A DNA stretch of 64,000 nt from Gymnorhina tibicen (Eukaryota; Chordata; Aves; Passeriformes; Artamidae): assembly GCA_013399875.1 (NCBI GenBank), contig VXAZ01007501.1:1960155-2024154 (forward strand), in the 5' to 3' direction. Shown here piece after piece: positions 49,204-62,300 of this stretch (the first letter of the stretch is position 1; every line of letters begins with the position of its first letter). The notes beneath the pieces were generated by a model, which saw nothing but the letters and a program-made list of their open reading frames with translations, did not search any database and was not told the DNA's origin. A program made the position numbers and the translations under genes.

Positions 49204-52200
49204 GCAAATAATGGCATTATTATGTTGAACAGTGTGCATTATGGAGCATGGTTCAGCATGAAAAAATGTTTAAAAACCTGAGTGTGTGGCAGAGAGAGAC
49301 AGAAAAAGTAAATATCAGTAACCTTCTTAAGAGAAAGACTTGCGGGATTAGTGGCAGGGTCAAGGAGATGTCATAGGGATTTCAGTTGTTCCAACAATGT
49401 TAAAATACTTGATGTTAATAGACAGTGTGTAATGTTATTGGTACTAAAGAGTTTCCTGGTGTTAATTTTGCTAGTTAACATTGTCTCTTTGCTCATTGTT
49501 GAAAGCTGGAGCCCAAACAACTATATGTTGTCATGAAAAGCAAAAAAATCCTATTATAAATATCATAGAAGACTTTAGAAACACATTTATAGAAGATAGA
49601 GTTCTCTGATGTAGTGTTTGTAAAGATGGATGTCCCAAGTATTCTTTATACCAATCCTGCAAAGCTTTGCTATATTCAATGGGTAATATTTTAAGTTTTA
49701 TAGGTAATATTTTTAAGGGGGTTTTTGCAAGAAATGGTGCTTACTTTTGTCCTTCCCTTTAAAAAATTAACATCTTCATATTAGACTTTCTTTGTAAGCT
49801 GTGTAAGAATCTAGTAGTGAGATCTGAAGTTTGAGATAAATGCAAATAAGAATATTTGAATGCAAGTATGAACTTCAGCTTTATACTGGAAATCAACTTT
49901 ACATGTAGAAACAGTCTATAGGTCTCCAGAGTGGCACTCATCTTCCTTAATCATGACATTACCTTCTTCCAGCAATTTTTTGAATTGCTTACTATGCATC
50001 TTTTGGCCCATTTAAGAAATTAGTCTGGGGGTTAGCATTCAGGAAGCCATTAAGTGACTAGTGTGTAACAAATGTATTGCAGAAAAAATAATATTGTACT
50101 CACTACAGGTTATACAGGAACGCCTAATGCAGAAAGTAAGTTACAAGGGGAATGCAACTTTCAGGAGTTTTTAGTGCATGACCTGGCAATCTTCACATCC
50201 TTTTCACCTAGCTATAAACACAAGTTCTTGTAAAAGTGAGAAACAAAGAGGCATCATTTGTTTTTCCCACTCTGCTCTTCATATCAATCTCTGCTGCTTT
50301 CACTCTTCATTGTATATTATTGCCTTTGCCTTCCCCTTGCCTCCATCTAGCAATCACAGCCAGTTTTCCCATGGTCCACAGTGAGCAGGTTGTGTTAGGT
50401 CCGGCTCAGCTTCTGCATTAATGTAGTCATAGAGGTTTTGAGTAACAGCTGCCTGTTTCCCTGTATCAGGAAACACCTTCTATGTGTTCTTCTATCCTAT
50501 TCCCTTGTCAGTCAACCTCTGATCAAATCAGGGCAGCACCGGTGCATCTGCTCAAAATGGTAGACATAATTCCCATCTCACATACATGCTTTAAAGGGTA
50601 AGGAAAATTCAGTGATCGGTCTCAATGTGTTAAAGGTTTGAAAAAGTGTTAAGCAAACCCAGACTGGATGTTTTTTAGCTGAGCATATAAACCTGCCTAC
50701 TTCTTTTCCCCCTTTAATGAAAAATCCTGCATCTACCTTCCAATCTTAAGGTGACAGGACCCTGAGACCCGATATGATTTTGTGGCATGTAGTCATTGTA
50801 ACTAGTGTCACTGCCATATCTGTGAACCATCATTCTTTGCTTATGTACAGCTGGTTTTTTTTGTAATGCACTAACAGTCTGTGTACACTCATCACTCGGA
50901 GTACTGAACGGTGCAGACTGTAGTTTGAACTGTTCATTTCAGAGGAGTTTAACCTGCAGAGGATGTTGTCTCTGTGCTACTGTATCACCTAACACTTTTT
51001 TTAATGATAAGAAAATATAGTCTTACACTAGGACTGTTTCATTTGCTGAGGATAGGATGACTTATAAAGCCACAAACCAACTCCCTGGCAGCAGAAACAG
51101 CACCAATAACTAAAGATGTATGAAAGTGATATGTGAGTAAAACTGACCAGTTCACAATGTTTGACTGGAGTCAACTCAGCTGAAAAGGAAATGATTTTTG
51201 ATATATTGAGATGCAAGTCCACAGGAAAAAAAAAATTGTGCAAGTACAATGATAACAAAACCATGATGTTAAGAGTCAGAGTTCATGTTTTATCACTGAT
51301 AATGAAATGTGCATGTCGCACATCCTCTCATTTTACTCTTGTCTCTCTGAAGTTATCTGATTGCTCGAGTCATTGTTGGAAATAGATCTGTACACTGCTG
51401 AATGCCACTATTGACATTATCCCTATCATGTATCTCCCCAAGGCTGCTAAATTTAAGTCCATTTCTGTTAACAAAATTAGAGGTAGCATAACTACTAAGC
51501 GCTGTGGGAAAATACTTCAGTATCTGTAGCCTGTTTCTTCCTCTCACCCCAAAAGCAAGCCTTTCATGTCTGGTCTTTACCAGCTTTTTAGGTGCTACTT
51601 GCGTAAAAGCACTTTCATTCTGTGCTTTCTAACACTAGTTTGTGGAAATACTTCCTTTTAGTCATCTTAATCTGAGAAAGATGTAGTGTGTGGGAGTTGT
51701 TTGGCAGGGTTATCTTGATGTCCTTTAGATAGACCTTTTATACAGTAAATGAACTAAGACATCACTGCCAGAATACATCAAACAGTCCTGCTCAGAAATC
51801 CCATTTTTCCAGCAGAATAATTGGCCTGAAAAATGACTTCCAGAGATTTACACTGTAATCTTCATAAAATGAGCCTTCACTGATGCTATGGGAGGGAGTA
51901 GGGAGGACAGTGAGTTTTGCTGCATGTACTGTGCTCTGTATATGTCTATTACTGGTATTAAATCAATATTGGTATTAAGTCAAACTTTGTCAGCAGACTG
52001 TGACTAAAGAAGTAAACCTGCTGTGACTTTAGATGTAGTATCTCTTGGGATTCTTGTGGTGTTATATTAGCAAACAGAAGAAAAAAGAGCAAAATACTTG
52101 TAGACCTAAAGGGGACCTTGCAGAATATAAATAGAATTTTGAATAAAGAAGCGTTGTATTTCTGCTTGCACATATAAAAATCAAAGTTATTGTTGAGGTA

Positions 52201-55200
52201 TTCCTTTAAAGTCCTGAGCTGTCCTGATTAATTCTCTGTTTTGATGCCCCCAGTTTTAGAGTTCACTGCTCTTTTACTGGAAAATGAATGTAAAACATTG
52301 GTTATGTTATTCTTGAAAGCATTTCTTTTAAAGTGTACAGATTGTATATTACCTGAAACAATCTGAATTTCCAACTTAAAATTATTTTTGTAATTAAATG
52401 TTCTTATATTCTTATGTTAACTTCCTAACTTGAAGCTAGTTGCTGTTGTACGATAAGTCTACAGAAGCTTGTATTGTGTAATTGGACTAGACATGAAGTT
52501 TATGAAAAGAAAGATTTATTTGGATCCAGATTTGGATTATATTTCTCAGCTGAGCCTTGTGTTTGTTGCATTAGATGAAATCTTCTCTTTTATGTCTTAT
52601 TTCACTGTGACCTTTTTGTAATAATTTTAGTCTCAATTGTCCTACATAAATTGAAAGTATTACAGAAGAATGGAAGATTCAAGATCTCTTCTGAAAGAAA
52701 TTAGCTAAAGCAGCCGTTCAGTTAGAGAAACAAAGAAGTTTGCTGAGATTAGGTCGTTGAAATGCTAACAACCCTTATTCAACAGGGAAAGCTTATTCAA
52801 ACTACAGCAGACATGTGATAGCCTTTGGGAAGAAATTGGGGAGCATTGAGGAAAAATTTCTAATGCTGTATTCACAGAAACCACATGAAGCTTTCAAAAT
52901 AACCCTTTGATCTGAGAAAAGACTACGTGATCTTCTAATACTAATTGGAAAAGACCCATTTTTGGCCTGAAGGGCAAAAAGTTTAATTAACAGTCTGGAA
53001 TGATGTTGGGTTAAAAGTCTAACTTTAATGAGAAATTTTAATATTCCTAAGTATCACAAGAGCATAAACAGAAGCAAGAGTCTAGAAAGATGAGTGGAAA
53101 ATTCTACTTATGATGGCTTGTATGGGAAACAGACCTGAACTCAGGATTTTAATGCTGAGTAACCATTACATTTTAGTTACAGGATAGGTCTTCAAGTAGT
53201 TATTGTATTGTTCTTGCTTTAGGGATGCACTTATAGAATACACAGCTGCTGGTGGGATTTATCATTTAGAAATTATATGTTGGTATTGGCCACTAACAAG
53301 GACAAGATATTTTTCTTATTGAAATGATGATTTTTCAAGGCTTTTTCTGAGCTATCCATACACATGTTGCAAATCAGAAACTAAAGGGGAAGACTATACT
53401 AAAAAATATTTTTACTAACAGTCACTGAGTGAAGTTGATTTATGGGAGATGTTTTGAACCTGAAAGTGAGATAAACCATTCAGTACAGGAAGAGAGAAGA
53501 GAGAATCTGACATTAATATTTTAAAAAGGAAGATTTTTCTTTCACTAAAAAAAAGATTTCTTTCCGTATCTGATACATCCCCATGGGGTTTATTGCTTTG
53601 GCATTTTTTATGCCCTGTGTTGTTACTTCTGCACTCATTTGTGTTGGACAAAACTCAGAACCAACACAATGTTTGTGCCAAAATTAATATTCTGGAAAGG
53701 TCATACCAAGGACTAGATGGTTCTTTCTATCAAAAGAATACAGCAAGAAGGGGAAAAATACTGCAAATGTGTTCATATACTACTGAAGACAGATTTAACA
53801 GATTGATGCAGCTTAGACTAGAAAGGACACCTCATCAATTGCAGCACAACTTGAGGATATCGGACTCCTTTAGAAAAGATGCTACACATTAGTCTCACTT
53901 ATTTGAGAGAAATTGAGGAGTCTTTAAATAATAACTTCCACCAAAAACTGTCACCAGGTGATAATACTAAGTCCATGTTACGCATGCAAAAACAATTACA
54001 AAACAATTTATCTCAGAGCAGATTAAAACCTGCAGTCAATTTGAGATGCTTCTCTGATAAAGCAGAGTCAAACTGGTCTTTGAGGGTCACTGCCATTTCT
54101 GCTCATGCAGTTTGCAGTGCGAAAACAGAAGTCAGATGACAGTAGTTCCCAGATTTACTGCCACCGTTTAGGGACATATTTGTTGCTTTACTTGATCTTG
54201 ACTTCTTGACTCAGCAGGAAGCTTTTCATCATCTAACCCTGACCTGTTCACTACCACTTAAGTCCAGCTTGGAGCCCAACTGGGGTGGGTAAATGCTGAA
54301 CAGAAGGATTTTGGATTTTTCAAAAGCTTCCAAGCATAGCATGTAAAGAAGAATAACACTTATTTTTGTAGGCAAACCTTATTAAACTGATCACTCCATG
54401 TACCCAGGCCAGTCCACATTAACCTGTGTTTTAGAAATAAAGTGTTATTATTTCAGAATCATCTCTCAGACTGTTTGCACAAAATATCAGTATTACATTT
54501 GGGGGCTAATGATAGGGAAACATTTATTTATTTGGCAGTCAAAACTTTTCCTGATGGTCCATATATTGTTTATCATAAATAAAGTCACATTTTAAGATCT
54601 CAGTTTGGTTCTGTCCTAGTTTATGGAATGATAGCTTTGTGAATCTACAGGACAATTTTTACTCTTCATTTGTCAAAATAAATTTCATAATTGCTATGCC
54701 TTTAGCAAGCAGCATTAATAGCTAATCCTCCATTTACATTCTTCCACAATGATAAAGTAGATTTGTGCTCACATTTGAGTTTTTTTATGTAAGTGAGTTA
54801 TTCTGTTTAATATTAATAATCCTATAGTTTCTTTTTGGAGACATCTAAGTAAGTTGAGATTATATACCTTAGAGAAATGTGTTTTTAGCATCTGCAAATT
54901 GCTTTTTTTGTCATATTCAGCCAGTAAAAGAGGGCATAGAGAGAAGGATCACAAATGATGATGGGATTATATGATAACAGCTATGTTATGTGAACAGAAA
55001 TGATGCAGTTAACCAGCAATCCCTCTCACTTGGGGCAATAACGTTCCTTTCACATGGATTAACAGTTTCTGTAACATGCAAAAGTTGCAGCCCACTTACT
55101 GAAATGCATAGTGGAGTCACATGGATTACTTTCCAAAGTATAGGTTTTTTCTATTCCCTAGATTTGAGTACCTAATTAACAAGCAAATTCTCTCCTCCTT

Positions 55201-58200
55201 TCCCCCGGACTGCATGTCCTACCAGTCTTGTGGTCAGATGCTTGACTGAGGGCATCAGCAGAAACACCAAAGTTACCTGGCACTAAGTATGGATGTTTTG
55301 TACATGGTTTTATAGGGTTTTTCCTCCATAATCAAAGTGACTGGGAAACTGGAAAAGTAGTGCAAAGAACTGAAGCATGTGGCATATCATACATCAACTG
55401 GTCTTTCTATGGAGACAGATGCAAATAGAGAGCAAATTTTAACTTTGAGATATGTTACTTCTCTTAATCTTTATTGCTTTTCAAACTTTCAGTTTCCTTG
55501 TTTTTAATATTTTCCTATGCCAGCATCTCTGGACTACAAAATTTTTATGGAAATAGAAAATGTTCCCTTTTCACTTTCAGTGAAAAAGGTAGATTAGCTC
55601 AAAGTGCAGAACATACCAATTGCCAGTCTAACTTGATGAAGATGGGGAAGCTGACTTCCTCATCTCAAAAGTTGTTCATTATTACTCATTTGGAATGTGA
55701 GTACAATAACCTTAATCCACTAATATGATTGGTATTATAATGAAACCAGAGGCAACAGTTATAGGGCTACCTGCTGTAGAAACGCAGAACGAAGAACTTT
55801 CCTGTTCTTCTAAACAATTTTTCCTTCTAAAACAAATGATCAGATAAGCAAACAGAAATTCACATCTGAAGCCATGCTTTTTTGTCCGTCTTTTATGTTG
55901 ACAGTTGTTTTTGCAGTTTTGTGGCTTCACTGAAGGAATTGTGATGTTAATTAACAGCTCTTTGAAGCAATTTCTTCTAAATGTCTTTACTTCTTATCTG
56001 TTTTCACTAGAACATATGATCTGTAACCTTAATGGGAGTTTTTCTGCAATTTCTGTCAGAAACGTTACTTGGTAATGCAGCTTAATAGCTATGCAGTGCC
56101 TGACTGGATTTCAACACAGCTGGAAATTATCGTTCTGTTTCTATGGGTGTGAAATTCCCATCTTCCTCAAGAGTAATGAGAGAGGCTATGCTGACCTCTA
56201 CTTCAGTAGCATAAATCAGCTATCACGTGAAAACCTATTTCTCAGCACAGGCATGATGTTTTGGAAATATTTGGAGGTTTAAACTTGAGCTCAGGCAATA
56301 GCCAGCACACCCTGTGCAGTGTACATATACTGATAACAGCCCAAAGCCTTCTGTCATTTAAACAGAATATTATATCACGTATTTATGCCAATCTTTATGT
56401 AAAGAAATCCAGAAAACCAATGTCTCTGAATCCTTCAGAGATCTTCTATAAACTCTCAATGTATTTACACCGGCTCTGACAATGCCAGATTTAATGTACC
56501 TTCAAGTCTGCTGTTTATGTCTGGTTCCCTAGAACTTTGTATTTTATGTGTCCATTTTTAGGCTTGATTAGTATTTTATGAGCCAGGTGCCCATTTTGAT
56601 AATAAAAGCTTTTCATTCTGGTGTTACTGGCACCAACCACCATGCCCACCGTGTTAAATGCTGGGGGAGCAGGAGAGGAAGGCAAGCAGGGGCAGCAGTC
56701 TTAAGCCTTCTAGGTGTTGTAAAGTACACAAAAATATTTTTTTATCATCTGTTGCTTGTAGCAAAATAAATATTACTCAATGCTAGTCTAAATGAACGCA
56801 AGTTAATTGTAAGAGAATCACGAGGTTAATTATTGCATTATCAAAGGATAAAATACAGTAGAGATGAATATTAAGTGTAAACAGCTGAAGGCATGATTAA
56901 GTTGAGCTTAACCCTTTGTCAGTCAGGTTTTAATAGTTTACATTATCTTTCCTTTTTTCCTATGACCTAATAAGTTCATTATTCTGTTTAAAATAATAAT
57001 ATTAATAAATGTATATAACTGGTAATGCTTAATTTGTTCATTAAGTTTGGGGTTTCATAGAGACTGACTTTCACTGTAAATAGTTTGAAAATTTAGGTGC
57101 AGAGAAAAAGGATTAAAAACAGAGCAGTGAATATCACTGGCATGGTTACATGGAGACTTTGGTGAGGTGGAAAGCTCAATGCAATTAGAAAACAGCGACT
57201 TTTTTTGCTCAAATAACTGGAAGATGCTGCCTTTCCTTTGACACATAAACACATTGGTTGTACTAGAGGATTATGGAATTGTTTTACAGCAGCACATAAA
57301 AATACTCGATAAGGAGTCACCTAGGACAGTACAAACACCTTCCTCATAACAAATTTAGATGAAAATACTTTGGCAGAGTTTAGATCAGTTTGCTTTGGAA
57401 GCTAATTGTGAACCACCAAGTTATAGTGGTGAAGGTTTGCTAATTCAAGTGTTCCCACTTCCTCTAAATTAATTTCTTGAGGAGGCAATCCAAATTCATG
57501 CATTTCGCAAGGGGGTTTTTGTGTACATTTATATCTGTTGCCCATCAGGCCTTTTGATTCTATACGAGAATGTCAGGAAATTACAAAGAACAAGTAGGAT
57601 TAAAATGAGGAGTTACATATCCATGGCTAAGGATTTCAAGTATAAAACAAAATCTCAGGTTGTGGTAGGATTTTGGTAGTTCTAATGAATCTCTTTTGTA
57701 GTTCTGTCTGGTTTTCTCCCCAGTGAACGATACACAGCCTTAGGAAGCTGAGAAACTTTATTTTTTCTGTTTCTGATCACTGGGACTACCACAAGCAACA
57801 TTTGGAAGTTTCCTACCTAAATCTGGCTCCTTCCTCTCAGAGTGAAAGGACAGGGAATGGTGGTAGCAAGGTAGCAGACCAGTTGCTTGAACCAGGCCCT
57901 CTTTTCTTTCCCCAAAACAACCCTGAAGCATGGAGCAAGTTGAAAAAGGAGGACAAGTTTTATTCTAGTCCCAAGTTTTCTAGACAATAAAGGTAAAATG
58001 TCACTAAGCACCAGTAAATATCAGACTTTTCTTGGGGCTGGAATAAAGCCCTATAAAAGAGTTCCAATAAATCTGTTGGTGTGTCTTTGCAAAAGACTTA
58101 TTTTATATGATAAATGCACCAAATAGACTTGTAAACCATAGTAAGGAAAATAAATGTGCTGTGCAGTACAGTGGTGGTCTCTTGATGTGTATTTGTTTCA

Positions 58201-59223
58201 AGCATATGAACAAAGCAATATACGAGTGCCAGGCAGGGGGTGGTTATTTGCGTTTTCCATGTCGGTTGAAAATAAATGATGAGATAAAATCTTAATAATA
58301 GCAGAATGGCAGGTTATTTCTTATTTGGTTAAAAATAATAAAAAAATTGGCTTTTTTCTCTGCACAGGCATGCTTTGGAATCCATCTCCATTCATAATTC
58401 AAATGGGTTTTGAAGTTTTCCCGTGTGGGCAGTGTCTTGTATCAAAGGGGTTTTGCAAGTAATTTGGTATGATTCAACCAAGTTAATGGTCTCTGCTCCT
58501 ATGAGGCACAACAAAACTTTAACAAATTTCTCCAGAGAGCCCAGATATTTTGCTAGTTCTGAGAAGCTAAGTGTATTGATTGAGGCTGTTTAGGAAATGC
58601 TACTGTCAGCTCAAGAATCAGAGAGGGAGGGAAATGGCTAAAACTGCAAGCTTATCATTTCCATGTATGGAGCAGATTTTGGGTGTCCAGGATTGCCTAA
58701 AGGCAGATCTGAATTTATCACAGACTCATATTCTTTATATTAAAACACTAACTTTTATTGTCAACAAAGTGACCACCTAAAAAAGGGATGCTCCTTTCTC
58801 CTCCTTTTTTGCCATTTTTAACTTGTACCCTGATTCCACTTCTAGCTGCAACAGAGATTTATCCTAGTTCAGGTTTTGGCTGCCTTTTACTGCGAGAACA
58901 ATTTTCAGAAAGGATTGGAGCCTCTGCACTCTCCATCAACATGTTAGCCTATAGCTGAATGATGTTTCTTCATGTGGGTGCACGGAATCCTTGCTACCTG
59001 AAAGCCTCAAGCTGAGTCCTAGGCATATCTTTCTCTTGTTGATCAATAGTGTCATTACAAAGGGTCTTTTCCATGCAGAAAACTGAAAGTAATTGAAGAT
59101 CAGTTTTCCCATATGCCTATTTTCTCCACTGAACTCCTCTGTGCTCAGTTTTTCCACTGTTTGTGCATGAAAATAATGGTCTTCATTACTATTCATTGTT
59201 CTGTTTATTCAAGAAATTATTCT

Positions 59224-59390
59224 GGGTTTTTTTTGTTGTGTTTTGGTTGTTTTAGGGGTTTTTTTGCTTGGTGATTTGGGTTTTGGGGGTTTTTTTTGCT
59301 GGGTTGTGGGGTTTTTTGTTTGGTTGGTTTTTTGCAGTTTGTTTCTTTGTTTGGGGTTTTTTTTATGTTTTTTACTTGGTTTGGGTTTTT
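59224..59390 (+). repeat. T/G-rich low-complexity tract with G-runs
   Basis: About 165 bp composed almost only of T and G on the + strand, in irregular GGGTTTT-like units. It contains eight runs of three or more G. A compact four-run set lies at 59278-59311, with loops of 4, 11 and 4 bases, and could form a G-quadruplex. The lysine- and proline-rich frames on the opposite strand (59209-59510) are artefacts of this composition. Confidence 0.88.
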
Positions 59391-62300
59391 GCATATGTGT
59401 GTATGATAGTTATTAGAAGAACATCCCAAAAAGAAGCATGCCAATGTTGTATTTTGTACCAGAATTGAAAGGTACAGTTGTAATGAAATGATAGTGAAGT
59501 TTTGGTACAACTTCAGAAATTGAGACCTTCTTCAGCAAGAATAAGACAAAATTAGGAGGTAAACACATTTCTGTTGTAGGCTATCCTACAAGAGTTATAT
59601 TGCATCATGTTTACAAGGAAGCGACTAAAAATTTTGCAGTTTGTTGTCAATTGCCAGTGTAAGTTCGTGAAAACTCTTGAAAGACCTTCGTAGGGAGTTG
59701 GAGAACTGCAGATGAATTTCAAGTATGAATGCAAAGTATTCTTTATTTGGTGTGTTGGGATTTCAGGGGAGAACACCTCTTTTGGCAACTGGCATCTTTG
59801 CAAGTCCTTCATGCATATACATCTCACACATGCATAGAAATTGTTGAGTATTCAGTATATTATGATCTGCCTTGTCTAGTTCAGTAGCTATTAACAAGCT
59901 TAATACAAGAACATGTTTCCTTGGGAGAGACTGAAAGAACAATAACATTGGAATTACTCAGTATTTCTTCTAATATGAAACTTGACTGATCCATTATCAG
60001 ATGGCTATTGTAGGATTATTAAATTGTCATATTATATTGTTATATTGTAAATTGTGGAAGTTTAACATTAAGCACTGTGAGTATCCAGGAGAACCTGCTA
60101 GAATGGATATAACTCTTGAAGGCCGCTGCCCTTTTTTGACTGGTAGTCATTTTTCTTAGCACTGCTCCACAAATACAGCAGCAGTCCAGCAGGAAAAGGT
60201 GGGAGACACTTCAGGGAGCTGGCTTCAGGCCACTAGGCAGGCAACTGATGCCAACATTGTCGCTACGGCCAGGAGGTCACCTGCTGGGTGTGGTGGACAA
60301 GCATGTTCAGAGCATTAAATTAATTCTTGCACACAAAATCTTTTTCCCTTTTGACCAGTTACTTGGCTACAGATATTCCAAGGGCAGCATACGAAAAACC
60401 ACCATTCTCTTCCTTGTACATAGAATAATTGGGATTATCCTGGCAGCATGATAATCTTAAAGTCTGTTTACTCCCTTTCATAACTCTTCTACCTGAAAGA
60501 TGAGTACAAAGCCATTTTGAATACAGGACTGAATTGTATGAGAGTTTGAAAGAATGTAACTTTCTTAAAAGTTTGACTGCAGGACTTTAAGGTCTTCTTT
60601 TATACCATCTTGCCAATTATATTCTTCCCTCATTGAGTGAAGGTAAATACAGATGAGATGCTTGTGACCACTTTTGTGACTTTTGTTCTTCCTCGAGCAA
60701 ATTGCCAGATTCAGAAAGAACCAAGATTCATCAAACCTTTAATAAAACAAAAAGTTTGTCTTAAATGTCACAACACCCAGTGGTAGTATTTCCTCTCACA
60801 GCTTCCACAGACATCAGCTGGCTCACAGAAGAAAAAATTTTTCCTGGAGACCACCTGAGCTCTAAGCAGATTTCTAGGATTATGGTAATTATTGGCTTTC
60901 TCACCATATTCCTGCAAGCACGGAGGACTGCCTAAGTACTATTTCTCAAAACCAAAGTAGCTGACTGTATTTGATTTTCTGTGGGCAGTAAGTTGGATCA
61001 TCTGAGGCTGCAGAAGACTTCTGTTGCTAGTCTAGCTCCTCTAATACATGTACTGTTCCTAATAGACGGAAAAGGGTCTGATCTTTCTCTTATTTTATTT
61101 TAGCTTATATTTCTCTGCTTGCTCAAGAACACCAAAAAGGTGAAAGCTTTCCTTTGTTCTGTTACCTCTTTCAGGATCTCCTGCTGTATTCAGAAGGAAT
61201 TCTATATTCTGCTTTTAAAAATTCTGATCGTCACAATTGTTTTGTGCTTAATATGGATTAGTAAAAGCCCAGTAAAGGACAGTTTTCAGCTCCTGGCAAG
61301 CTTGCATAACATGCCAAGGATCAAGCTAGTCAAAGACAATATGGATCTTGCCAGTTGAGAAATAAGGATTCTCAGACTGTGGGACATTTATCCTGAAACG
61401 CCTGCAAACTGCTTCAGAATATGCACAAGATATGTAAACCTCTCCTGAGCAGATGAATAGGTGAGCTACAAGAGCCTGTCTGCAGACCAACCCAGGGCCA
61501 CAAGCTCATTCCCAAGGCAGTACATAGTTAAAGTCTGGAAATCTATGTTGCTGTGTTATTAATAGCTATTTTACAGAATTTCACCCTGTGGGCTGTGTGC
61601 AGCCACTCTCTGAGAGGCTTCTTGGCAGTAGGGCTACTTTTCCACTCATGATCAGTTTATGCATAGTGAGGAACTTAGGAAGATAATGCAGACTCAGGAA
61701 GCTGTTGTTTAGGAGTGCATTATCTGCTTCTGCACTAATGAATCCATATATCTTGGAGAAACTGGAAACTGAGGCAAGGTGGAAGGTCAGCTGAAAATAA
61801 AATCACAGGAAAACAAAACAAAATAAAATAGAACTCTAATTCTCATATTGTTCAAAAGATTTTCCCTGTGATTATTTCATCTAGTTACTATTCCTGGAAA
61901 CAGCTGAGTGCAATATGTTGAGGAGATATTATGGCCATGTATTCCAGTGACAAAATTCCTGCGCATTTCTGGACTATGTTTTCATATTTTAATGTCAGCA
62001 TTTTGTAAGGTCGTGTCAAATTCCCTGTTCAGGTGAATGTTTGGCTCCTGACTTGCTGTTTTTCCAGTGACCCTAACTTACTACTTTTTTCCATAAAATA
62101 AAGTTGGTTTATGCTCGTGATTAACTATCTAATATCTTGCAGGTTCTGAGATCACAAGACTATTTTTAGGACAATAGAAAATTTTGCCCAGGCATGACTT
62201 GGCTGAGTGAATAGGAAATATTGTTTTAACTTCTAAATTCTTAAAGTATTTTTTAAAATAAAATTTATTGTCATGATAGTTACAACTTACATGTTTTCTG

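Noticed and set aside
53593..54139. Two successive + frames (99 and 86 residues) as a possible two-exon or frameshifted gene
   Set aside because: No domain or family resemblance, no splice-like arrangement or promoter seen, and lengths are within chance expectation for 64 kb.
59209..59510. Lys/Pro/Asn-rich - strand frames resembling a basic low-complexity protein
   Set aside because: They are translations of the A/C-rich complement of the T/G tract; nothing supports a gene.
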